From the NCBI GenBank assembly GCA_963678855.1, contig OY787448.1, positions 2,728,001 to 2,792,000 of the forward strand: 64,000 nt of DNA, written 5' to 3'. The notes below the pieces were generated by a model. The model saw nothing but the letters and a program-made list of their open reading frames with translations. It ran no database searches and was not told the origin of the DNA. The DNA is from F22 sp963678855 (GTDB lineage Bacteria; Bacteroidota; Bacteroidia; Bacteroidales; Bacteroidaceae). Positions within the stretch are counted from its first letter, which is position 1. Each line of letters starts with the position of its first letter. The position numbers and the translations under genes are program-made. This document shows positions 52,021-59,543 of the stretch, one piece after another.

Positions 52021-52425
52021 GGGGTTGACTGGATTTGACAGTGGGCCGAGGTGGTGAGTAAGCATGCAGTGCGTCGGTTATTTGCACTTTAAACTCAGTA
52101 ATCAAACTTTTTTTAATTGGCGAAACTAATTTTGCTTACGCTGCCTAACCGAATCATAGTACGTTAGCTTAATCTACCGACCCAAGAGAGGCGGTAGACG
52201 TAACATCGCTCAGGGCCTGTGTCTTCGTAGCCCCCTGGTCAAGCGGTGCTGTCGAGACGGAGATAGTCAGTACTTTCCTCAAAGTGCTGGCGAAATTTAG
52301 AGGATAAGGCTTGTGCGGATGGCTTGGGTTCCAAACTTGCTCGAAAATATTAGGCCAAGATAAGCATGTAGAAAGCTTATTAGTTCCCCATTTGGACGAG
52401 GGTTCGAATCCCTCCAGCTCCACCA
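52021..52425 (+). ncRNA. ssrA: Transfer-messenger RNA
   Basis: One-piece tmRNA of about 405 nt for rescue of stalled ribosomes. The 5' end GGGGTTGACTGGATTTGACAG and the 3' end GGTTCGAATCCCTCCAGCTCCACCA form the tRNA-like domain with acceptor stem, T-loop and encoded CCA. The tag reading frame at 52119-52148 is GGC GAA ACT AAT TTT GCT TAC GCT GCC TAA, i.e. GETNFAYAA. Bacteroidales tags known to me are of the form GETNYALAA or GENNYALAA, so this one has Tyr in place of Leu before the final AA. smpB, the protein partner, is at 58978. Confidence 0.95.
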
Positions 52426-52432
52426 GCGATGA

Positions 52433-52472
52433 AGCGCTCCCATAAGCATTGAGCTTATAGGAGTGCTTTTTG
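52433..52472 (+). terminator. Terminator of ssrA
   Basis: AGCGCTCC (52433-52440) pairs with GGAGTGCT (52460-52467) and ATAAGC (52442-52447) with GCTTAT (52453-52458); TTTTTG follows. Confidence 0.8.
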
Positions 52473-52556
52473 TTTGTTGTGGCAGAGAAGCGTTGCATTC
52501 ATACAAGCAATAGGCTGCCACAATATAGCTCTGAGAATTGAATACTCTCTTTTTCC

Positions 52557-52586
52557 TTGTGTAAACCATAGGAATTGCTATATTTG
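52557..52586 (+). promoter_or_regulatory. Promoter of the flippase gene
   Basis: TTG (52557-52559), 19 bp, TATATTTG (52579-52586), 81 bp before the start codon. Confidence 0.65.
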
Positions 52587-52666
52587 CATTTGTTTTTTAG
52601 ACAAATTTCTTTTAATACATTCTAGTAGAGTGTGTTAGCTATACTAAGACCTAAAATAATAAGAAC

Positions 52667-54199
52667 ATGGATAATGCAAGGAGCAAAAAAATAGCAAAGA
52701 ACACAATTTTTGTATATAGTCGTATGATTTTGATTGTTCTCATAGGCTTGTATACTAGTCGCATCGTTCTCCAACAACTTGGTGCAATCGACTTTGGTAT
52801 CTTTAATGTGGTAGGTGGTCTTGTGACTATGTTTGCCATTATATCTAATGCTATTGCAAGTTCCACTACAAGATTCTTAACTTTTGACATGGCTGATGAA
52901 GTGACAGATCGTTTACGTCGTATTTTTTCAACATGTCTTACCATAAACCACATACTAGCTGTGGCGATAATTATTGTTGCTGAAGTTGTAGGTGTTTGGT
53001 TTTTGGATACTAAGTTAAATATACCACCAGATCGCCTTTTTGCTGCCCATGTAGTTCTTCAATGTAGTATATTGTCTTTTGCAGTAAGTCTTATAACGTC
53101 TACGTATCATGGCTTGATTGTAGCGCATGAAAAGATGGATTTTTATGCTTATATGGGCTTTATTGAGGTTGTTTTTAAATGTATAATTGCATTTGGGTTA
53201 ACTATTTCTTCTGGGGATAAACTAATTCTTTACAGTGTGTTGAGCCTCTTTCAATACACGCTTTTGCTTGTGGGATACATTATATTCTGTCACAAAAACT
53301 TTAAAGAAAGTAGATATCGTCTGTACTTGGATAATCAGTTAAGCAAAGAAATTTTGTCTTTTACTAGTTGGAATCTCCTAGGGTCTTCTTCTCGCATTCT
53401 GAGAGCTCAAGGTGTAAATGTTGTTATCAATATTTTTTGTGGCCCTTTGGTGAATGCAGCTCGTGGTATATCTTTTCAAGTGTTTACTATGGTAACTCAG
53501 TTTAATAGTGGTTTTATGAGTGCTACGCAGCCTCAAATTATAAAATTGTATGCGGAAGATGCGAAAGAGAGTTTCTTAAATTTAGTTCAACGCAGCTCAA
53601 AGATGTCTTTTTTCTTATTATTGATACTATCAACGCCTATTCTTCTTCAGTGTCCATTTGTGTTGGATGTTTGGCTTGATGAGGTGCCAGAGCATACTGT
53701 TCTCTTTGTACAATTGATGCTAGTGTTTGCACTTGTGGATAGTTTCTCTTTTGCTTTGTATTACGCAGTTGAAGCTACTGGCCAAGTTAAATCGTATCAT
53801 TTGTTTGTTAGTACAATTCAATTATTGAATGTTCCAATTTCCTACTTCTTGTTGTCAAATGGATTTATTCCTGAGTCGGCAATAATTGTCTATAGTGTGC
53901 TTACTATTATTTGCTTATTTCCGACTATATCCATTCTCCAAAAATTGACTGGCTTTCCAGCTGCTCATTTTTTGATTCATGTAGTTTTTCGTTCTATTAT
54001 AACAGGAGTACTTTGTATGTCTGTCCCAGCTATTATTGCATACTATTCTCCCGATAGTTTTATTGGATTCATTTTTGTTGGTACTTCTACAGTGGTTTGG
54101 GGAGGAATAATTATCCTTCTTGTCGGTTGTAATCGTAGTGAACGCGAATTTATTTTAGGTTACGTGCAAAAATTGAAAAATAAAGTTTTAAGGTCATAG
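52667..54199 (+). CDS. Polysaccharide flippase (Wzx/MOP superfamily)
   Basis: Inner-membrane protein of 510 aa with 12-14 predicted spans, in the MOP/MATE-like polysaccharide export family that moves lipid-linked oligosaccharides across the inner membrane. The N-terminus is typical (KNTIFVYSRMILIVLIGLYTSRIVLQQLGAIDFGIFNVVGG, about residues 8-48), with the internal SSSRILRAQGVNVVINIFCGP near 250 and QPQIIKLYAEDAK near 290. It is solitary: no glycosyltransferase or Wzy gene is adjacent, so its glycan cannot be named. Confidence 0.82.
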   Translation: MDNARSKKIAKNTIFVYSRMILIVLIGLYTSRIVLQQLGAIDFGIFNVVGGLVTMFAIISNAIASSTTRFLTFDMADEVTDRLRRIFSTCLTINHILAVAIIIVAEVVGVWFLDTKLNIPPDRLFAAHVVLQCSILSFAVSLITSTYHGLIVAHEKMDFYAYMGFIEVVFKCIIAFGLTISSGDKLILYSVLSLFQYTLLLVGYIIFCHKNFKESRYRLYLDNQLSKEILSFTSWNLLGSSSRILRAQGVNVVINIFCGPLVNAARGISFQVFTMVTQFNSGFMSATQPQIIKLYAEDAKESFLNLVQRSSKMSFFLLLILSTPILLQCPFVLDVWLDEVPEHTVLFVQLMLVFALVDSFSFALYYAVEATGQVKSYHLFVSTIQLLNVPISYFLLSNGFIPESAIIVYSVLTIICLFPTISILQKLTGFPAAHFLIHVVFRSIITGVLCMSVPAIIAYYSPDSFIGFIFVGTSTVVWGGIIILLVGCNRSEREFILGYVQKLKNKVLRS

Positions 54200-54270
54200 C
54201 TTATTTTAGTGTTTTCTAGAATGCTTCTTCTTTTAAGAAATAGATATTTTACTTGTGCCGTTATAACAAA

Positions 54271-54306
54271 ATAAGAGCAAGATCTGAAATAGATTCTTGC
54301 CCTTAT
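54271..54306. terminator. Hairpin between the flippase and DUF3836-like genes
   Basis: ATAAGAGCAAGATCT (54271-54285) pairs with AGATTCTTGCCCTTAT (54291-54306) with one mismatch and one bulge. T-rich sequence follows on the plus side (TCTTTG), and it sits between convergent genes. Confidence 0.6.
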
Positions 54307-54326
54307 TCTTTGTATATAATCTAACC

Positions 54327-54719
54327 TTACGAAAAATCTTCTGTTGGTCGAAGAGGGTATGTGTATTTTTGGTTATGGATTTGAGCAAATTGTTGCTTCC
54401 ATGTCAGATTAATTACACACTCTGTGTTGCTATAATCAAATGTAAAAGTTTGGCATGGTATCCACAAACTATTCTTTTCATCCCACATGCGCACTGTCTT
54501 GTTTACAGGGCGGTTCAACTCATCGTAGACGATTGTTGATTCTTTATATTTTTCAAGAGTCTGAGTGACCTCGTTCATCTTGTAGATATAAGTAGTCTTG
54601 AGCCCTTCTTGGCTTACAGAATTATGGTAATATGTACTTTTCTGTGCGAAAGATTGGCTAACGCAAGTAAACAATACAACAGCAGTCACTAACAATGATT
54701 TGAAAATAGTTGGTTTCAT
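54327..54719 (-). CDS. Small secreted protein, DUF3836-like
   Basis: Exported protein of 130 aa with a clear signal peptide (MKPTIFKSLLVTAVVLFTCVSQSFAQ). The mature part has short YD-like beta repeats (KTTYIYKMNE, STIVYDELNRPVNKTVRMWDE, FTFDYSN), resembling the Bacteroidota DUF3836 family. Function unknown. It is a single gene, convergent with the flippase gene and sharing its terminator. Confidence 0.6.
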   Translation of the reverse strand: MKPTIFKSLLVTAVVLFTCVSQSFAQKSTYYHNSVSQEGLKTTYIYKMNEVTQTLEKYKESTIVYDELNRPVNKTVRMWDEKNSLWIPCQTFTFDYSNTECVINLTWKQQFAQIHNQKYTYPLRPTEDFS

Positions 54720-54920
54720 GATTCTTTATTTTAAATGTGTTTGATAGTCCAGTAAAAATGCGCATGTTCAAAAAACCATCGTTTTAATTATTTTCTACAC
54801 CTATAAGACTCAGTAGGTAAGATAAAAAGTTGCACAGCTAGTCGTTTTTTTCTATACATAGAATTTTAAGAAGTAGATGAACGTAGAAAAATTCTGATAT
54901 ATTAGGTCGTTTTTTGAAAT

Positions 54921-54958
54921 AAAAATGGGCCGTCAAATTTAATTGACAGCCCATTTAA
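54921..54958 (-). terminator. Terminator of tRNA-Ser
   Basis: AAATGGGC (54923-54930) pairs with GCCCATTT (54949-54956) and GTCAA (54932-54936) with TTGAC (54943-54947). On the minus strand TTTTTATTTC follows. The 200 bp from 54720 to 54920 show no gene. Confidence 0.65.
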
Positions 54959-54986
54959 AATTAACTTTCTTCCAGTATAAATAAAG

Positions 54987-55075
54987 CGGAGGGTGCGAGA
55001 TTCGAACTCGCGGTACCCCGAAAAGAGTACGTCAGTTTAGCAAACTGGTGGTTTCAGCCACTCACCCAACCCTCC
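54987..55075 (-). tRNA. tRNA-Ser (anticodon GCU)
   Basis: An 89-nt class II tRNA on the minus strand. The acceptor GGAGGGT pairs with ACCCTCC, the D-arm is GAGTGGCTGAAA, the anticodon arm CAGTTTGCTAAACTG gives GCU (reads AGC/AGU), a long variable arm is present (TACTCTTTTCGGGGTA), and the T-arm is GCGAGTTCGAATCTCGC. The 3' CCA is not encoded: CTT follows the discriminator base G. Confidence 0.93.
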
Positions 55076-55193
55076 AAAAATCTTCTCTATTCCTGAAAAG
55101 CGATGCAAATATAGTGTCTTTGTGTCTAATCTCCAAAAATAATATCCTCTTTTTCGTAAAAAGATTCTAATGACAGATTGACATGATAATAGG

Positions 55194-56864
55194 TTATGTG
55201 AGAAATAACATTAGTACTACTTGAGCTATCATAACTCGTAGAAGCATAGCTAATGGGTACACTGCTGCATAAGCAACAGCTGGTTGATCATTGCTTGTGT
55301 TGTCATTTGCATACTTTAAGGCCATTGGATTAGACATTGATCCACATAACATTCCACAGGTCTCGCCAAAGTCCATTCCAATCCATTGTGTTGCAACTAA
55401 GCCAACTATAATTACAGGTAGTATAGTCAAAACAAAACCAATAGCAATCCAATACATACCTTGTCCCTGAAGCATTGTTTCCATAAAATGGGCACCACTG
55501 CTTAGGCCTAGGCAAGCTAAGTAAAGTGCAAGACCCATCTTTTGCATAAGAAGATTGGCACTTCGTGTTACATATATGAGCATATGTAGTCTTGGCCCAA
55601 ATGTGCCAATAAGAATACCTACTAGGATTGGTCCACCAGCTAGTCCTAGTCTAACAGGGGTGGTCATATCGCCTACATGAATAGGCAGTGCACCTAGTGC
55701 AAGGCCGAGAACCATACCTATGAATATGGCAAACAAATTAGGCTCATTCAGATGTTTAACGCGATTTCCAAGTACATTCTCAACTTGTTTTAAAGCTTCG
55801 CGACGTCCTACTACTGTAAGTCTGTCACCCATTTGTAGCACTAATTCAGAGGTGGCTAAAAGCTCTACATCACCGCGATAGATACGACTAATGTTGATGC
55901 CGTAAAGATTACGAAGTTTCAATTGGCCTAATTTCTTGCCATTAAGTTTAGAACGTGTGACAACAATGCGTTGTGACACCAGTTCAGAGTCCAAGGCATT
56001 CCAGTCGATATCTTCTCTGTTCCAATCGTCTGGTTCGTGTTCGCCAAATAGTACAGTAAGAGTATTCACAGCCGAAGCTTTAGTAGCCAGCAAAATACGG
56101 TCATGTTCTTCAAGTACCATTGTAGAAGAAGGGATGAGCAATTTTTGATTTCTCCACACTCGTGAAATCACAAATTTTTTAGGAGACAATTGCGCAATCT
56201 CCTGAATCTCCTTCCCATATAAAGCAGGATTATGTACTTTGAAGGAAGTAATTATTGTGTGATTCTTATTGCCCGAATTTTGTGGCTTAGGAGAAGATGT
56301 CCATCCCATTACTTTGTTGAGAAGGACCATGGCTAAAATAACGCCTACAACTCCAAGAGGGTAAGTGACTGCACAACCTAGTGTGGCCGAAGTATCATCT
56401 ATGCCAATCTGAGTCAAGGTTTGTTGCGCAGCGGCAAGAGCGGGAGTGTTGGTTGTTGCACCGCACAATATACCAATCATATCTGCTAATGAAACTGAGC
56501 TAAAGTGACTATATGCAATACACATAATTGTGCCTATTGCCACTACAGCTATAGAGAGCAAGTTAAGAGTAACTCCTCCCTTACGAAAAGTGCTAAAAAA
56601 ACCAGGCCCTACTTGCAATCCTAGTGCATAGACGAAGAGTACCAATCCAAAGCTCTCTGCATAATATAACATTTCTTCGTTGATTGATAATCCTATGTGT
56701 CCAGCTAAAATGCCAATAAAGAACACAAAAGTAACTCCTAGGGAGATTCCGCCTATGCGGAGCTTTCCCAAAGTTAGACCTAAGGCAGCGATTAGGCTGA
56801 TTACGACTACAGCCTGCATGGCTGATTGTTCAATAAAAAGACTAGTTATCCAGTCCATATTCAT
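55194..56864 (-). CDS. AspT/YidE family putative transporter with two RCK_C domains
   Basis: Inner-membrane transporter of 556 aa in the aspartate:alanine exchanger family. About ten spans are arranged as two blocks of five (residues about 10-180 and 375-555) with GAtTNTPALAAAQ-type motifs (GATTNTPALAAAQQTL near 133 and GSMSNPMALKYAND near 510). Between them lie two TrkA-C/RCK_C domains (about 205-285 and 290-370) that could bind a regulatory ligand. The substrate (aspartate, alanine, succinate or other dicarboxylates) cannot be inferred. A -7 element TATCTTTG (minus strand, 56893-56886) precedes it. Confidence 0.88.
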   Translation of the reverse strand: MNMDWITSLFIEQSAMQAVVVISLIAALGLTLGKLRIGGISLGVTFVFFIGILAGHIGLSINEEMLYYAESFGLVLFVYALGLQVGPGFFSTFRKGGVTLNLLSIAVVAIGTIMCIAYSHFSSVSLADMIGILCGATTNTPALAAAQQTLTQIGIDDTSATLGCAVTYPLGVVGVILAMVLLNKVMGWTSSPKPQNSGNKNHTIITSFKVHNPALYGKEIQEIAQLSPKKFVISRVWRNQKLLIPSSTMVLEEHDRILLATKASAVNTLTVLFGEHEPDDWNREDIDWNALDSELVSQRIVVTRSKLNGKKLGQLKLRNLYGINISRIYRGDVELLATSELVLQMGDRLTVVGRREALKQVENVLGNRVKHLNEPNLFAIFIGMVLGLALGALPIHVGDMTTPVRLGLAGGPILVGILIGTFGPRLHMLIYVTRSANLLMQKMGLALYLACLGLSSGAHFMETMLQGQGMYWIAIGFVLTILPVIIVGLVATQWIGMDFGETCGMLCGSMSNPMALKYANDNTSNDQPAVAYAAVYPLAMLLRVMIAQVVLMLFLT

Positions 56865-57059
56865 TTGTTGTTTTCATTTTGGGCGCAAAGATAGGCACTT
56901 TTCTTTGACCACAGCTGCAAATATCCAAAAAAATGCTATCTTTGCATATATAAATCGTACTAAATTTTTTTTTCTTTGATATGATAGTTTGGTATCGAAT
57001 TTGAAGAGGCAGGCCTTCCGAGCAATATTGCTTGAATTTAAATTAGAACGAGTATAGAT

Positions 57060-57503
57060 ATGGAATATTTACAGCAATATATAGATGCTTATATGGTACA
57101 TCTCGGTGGTGAACTAACTGCCGATAACTTGGGCAAGCTGACAGGTGAGCAGCATGCTTTGCTATCCTTTATGATTGTACATGATGAAGTGATGGATGGT
57201 GGTTTTATCCAATTGATTCAGAATGGTTATGGAGGGTATATCTTTGACAATCCTTTTGCTAAGGCTATGCGTCTATTCGGAATGAAAGACTTAAGTAAGC
57301 TGATATACAAAGTTAAGGAGTTCTATGATATACATAAAGAAGCACTTGAGATGGAGCGTAGTGATGAAGACTTTATGGCTATGTATGAGCAATATGAAAT
57401 TTTTGACGAATGGGATGATATATACATCACAGAAGAAGAACATTGGTCAGGATTAATGGAAGAATATGTACGCAACAATGAAGAAGCGTTTACACTGAAA
57501 TAA
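57060..57503 (+). CDS. DMP19/DUF4375 family protein
   Basis: Small acidic cytoplasmic protein of 147 aa. The core HALLSFMIVHDEVMDGGFIQLIQNGYGGYIFD (residues about 33-65) matches the DMP19-like/DUF4375 family, some of whose members are DNA mimics; the net charge here is strongly acidic, especially near the C-terminus (EWDDIYITEEEH). No partner is known. A -7 element TATCTTTG at 56937-56944 lies 115 bp upstream. It heads a tight run: NigD-like (10-bp gap), Yip1 (6-bp gap) and smpB (42-bp gap). Confidence 0.75.
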   Translation: MEYLQQYIDAYMVHLGGELTADNLGKLTGEQHALLSFMIVHDEVMDGGFIQLIQNGYGGYIFDNPFAKAMRLFGMKDLSKLIYKVKEFYDIHKEALEMERSDEDFMAMYEQYEIFDEWDDIYITEEEHWSGLMEEYVRNNEEAFTLK

Positions 57504-57513
57504 TTCTATAGAA

Positions 57514-58335
57514 ATGCATATTTTCAAAACATATTTTCACCAGCAGTTTTTATATACCTTTAGAATGATTATTCTATTGGCAAGTCTGTCTTTGCTAGTT
57601 GGATGCTTGAGCGATTCCGACACCAATGAGGAAAATATCACTAATAGCATCGTGTTTGTCAATTACTCGAACGAAGAAACGACTTTCACTTTACCAGCAG
57701 GTCAAGAGGTAATTCCTACACCGCTTTCGTTGGCTAACGTTCGTGTAACAAACGATTTCAACGACCAGAGGTCAAAAGTAGCCTATATTGCATTTCAATA
57801 CAAAAATCAACAAGTGACTGATGACAAAATCGTTGGTGTTGAGATGCTATATGCTGCGAGTCTTGATCGTACAGTAGAGCGAGTAGACTATGTCGATGCT
57901 CCAAATGATTCTACTAGCATAGCGCCAATTATTGCACTTGATGTGATGGGTAATGATCCTGTTGGAGAGAATGTACATGCCAATATGTTTGGTAAGCATT
58001 TGTTGATTCGTGTAAGTTATTTCCTAAGTACTATGCCTCACTATTTTACGTTGGTATATAAATCTGAAGGAATAACAAGCACCTCCGAAAAACTGCGAGT
58101 CTATTTACGACATAACAACAATGGGGATACTGCTCTGACAAGTACAAGCTACTATTTCCGCTCTATCTATCCAGCTGCATATTGGATGGCATTTGACTTA
58201 ACTGAAGCGTTAGAGGAATTTACTTTAGTGACAGGGCTTCAAGAAGTGCCAGTTGAGATTGTAACTCACACAAGTGTGTCTAATTTAGATCTCGTGAATG
58301 CAAGAGAAGAGAAATACACCTGCATTTATAAATAA
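57514..58335 (+). CDS. Lipoprotein, NigD-like
   Basis: Predicted lipoprotein of 273 aa. A long N-terminus leads to a hydrophobic segment and lipobox LVGC (Cys near 31), followed by an acidic SDSDTNEEN stretch like that of exported surface lipoproteins. The rest is beta-rich; the order of a small N-terminal domain and a C-terminal beta-sandwich resembles NigD-like proteins of Bacteroidales, but this is a weak match from memory. A start at 57565 (MIILLASL) would give a more standard signal peptide. Function unknown. Confidence 0.5.
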   Translation: MHIFKTYFHQQFLYTFRMIILLASLSLLVGCLSDSDTNEENITNSIVFVNYSNEETTFTLPAGQEVIPTPLSLANVRVTNDFNDQRSKVAYIAFQYKNQQVTDDKIVGVEMLYAASLDRTVERVDYVDAPNDSTSIAPIIALDVMGNDPVGENVHANMFGKHLLIRVSYFLSTMPHYFTLVYKSEGITSTSEKLRVYLRHNNNGDTALTSTSYYFRSIYPAAYWMAFDLTEALEEFTLVTGLQEVPVEIVTHTSVSNLDLVNAREEKYTCIYK

Positions 58336-58341
58336 CTCATC

Positions 58342-58935
58342 ATGACGGAACCAGAAACTAATATACATTTTGGCTTTTTGATTAAACGTCTAACTCAATT
58401 AATTGTACGCCCTTCTGAAGCCTGGACCATCGTTAGAGATGAAGAATCGCCAGATAGAGTGCAAACGAATTTTGTCTATCCATGTTTAGGCTTATTGGTA
58501 TTGGCTGTTTTTGCCAGTAAAGTGTGGCTTGGTGCTGGTTGGACAGATGCTATTCGTTATTGCACAGCTTATGCCATGAGTCTTTTCTTAACTTATTGGG
58601 GAGGAGCATATTTGGTCGACTCAGTGTGGCAAAAACGCACAGAGGGCCCCTCGGCTTTATCAATGTGGCGTCAAGTTATCGGTTATTCTTTAGCTGTGCC
58701 TATGTTGACAAAGTTATTGAGTATAGTCAGTAGCTTAAGCGACTTACTAGCCATTATACAAATAGTTGTTGTATTGGGTAATCTCTACATTTTCTATGTG
58801 TTGTGGGAAGCCTTAATTGTGCTAGTAGGGTTGAAAGAAGACCGTCTGTTTGTAGTCATGGCTTTACTAGGTGTTTTCTGTTTAGGTTGCCCAATGGCAC
58901 TCGAACGTATATTTTTATTATTATTGGATGTATAA
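58342..58935 (+). CDS. Yip1 family inner-membrane protein
   Basis: Membrane protein of 197 aa with five predicted spans (from about residue 50 onward) after a short cytoplasmic N-terminus with LIVRPSEAWTIVRDEE, the typical opening of bacterial Yip1/DUF1282-like proteins. Function in bacteria is unknown. It starts 6 bp after the NigD-like gene and probably shares its transcript; smpB follows after 42 bp with no obvious promoter between them. Confidence 0.72.
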   Translation: MTEPETNIHFGFLIKRLTQLIVRPSEAWTIVRDEESPDRVQTNFVYPCLGLLVLAVFASKVWLGAGWTDAIRYCTAYAMSLFLTYWGGAYLVDSVWQKRTEGPSALSMWRQVIGYSLAVPMLTKLLSIVSSLSDLLAIIQIVVVLGNLYIFYVLWEALIVLVGLKEDRLFVVMALLGVFCLGCPMALERIFLLLLDV

Positions 58936-58977
58936 GGTAGTTACACCTTGTCGTCTATAAGCTTATGAGCTTTTATT

Positions 58978-59451
58978 ATGGCAAAAAAAGATAAGAAGAA
59001 AAATCAAGGACCAATAAATATTCGCAATAAACGCGCCACTTTTGATTATGAAATTGTAGATCAGTACACAGCAGGTATAGTACTTACTGGTACAGAGATA
59101 AAATCTATTCGCCTTGGAAAGGCAAGTTTGGTGGACACCTTTTGCTATTTTGCAAATGGTGAACTATGGGTCAAAAACATGCATATTGCAGAATACTTTT
59201 ATGGCTCGTTCTCTAACCATGCAGTGCGCAGAGATCGAAAGCTATTATTACAACGTAAGGAGTTAGTGAAACTTCAACGCATGACAAAAGAGGCTGGTTT
59301 TACTATTGTGCCATTACGACTATTCATTAGTGAAAAAGGGCTTGCTAAAGTTGTGATAGGACTAGCACGTGGTAAGAAGCAATATGACAAACGACAGTCT
59401 ATTCGCGAACGTGACGATAAGCGTGAAATCGACAGGCAGTTCAAGAGATAA
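58978..59451 (+). CDS. smpB: SsrA-binding protein
   Basis: Binds the tRNA-like domain of tmRNA and delivers it to stalled ribosomes. The 157-aa protein has the OB-fold core (INIRNKRATFDYEIVDQYTAGIVLTGTEIKSIR, residues about 13-46), NMHIAEY and the C-terminal basic tail GKKQYDKRQSIRERDDKREIDRQFKR, which folds into a helix in the mRNA path. The N-terminal poly-Lys extension (AKKDKKKNQG) is common in Bacteroidota. ssrA is 6.5 kb upstream in the same window. Confidence 0.97.
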   Translation: MAKKDKKKNQGPINIRNKRATFDYEIVDQYTAGIVLTGTEIKSIRLGKASLVDTFCYFANGELWVKNMHIAEYFYGSFSNHAVRRDRKLLLQRKELVKLQRMTKEAGFTIVPLRLFISEKGLAKVVIGLARGKKQYDKRQSIRERDDKREIDRQFKR

Positions 59452-59471
59452 GACTAACAAAAGGCGCAAAA

Positions 59472-59504
59472 TTTGTGTTTTTTGATTTAAAAGTTGTATA
59501 TTTG
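59472..59504 (+). promoter_or_regulatory. Promoter of the second orphan sensor kinase
   Basis: TTTG (59472-59475), 21 bp, TATATTTG (59497-59504), 40 bp before the chosen start at 59544. Confidence 0.68.
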
Positions 59505-59543
59505 AATATGGTTTTTAGTTGTTCTGATATAAAACTTGTAGAT

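Noticed and set aside
52169..52569. Two minus-strand open frames over the tmRNA (with GFEPSS-type sequence)
   Set aside because: They are antisense to the tRNA-like domain of ssrA. The LEGFEPSS and WSWRDSNPRP-like peptides are well-known artefacts of translating tRNA/tmRNA 3' ends.
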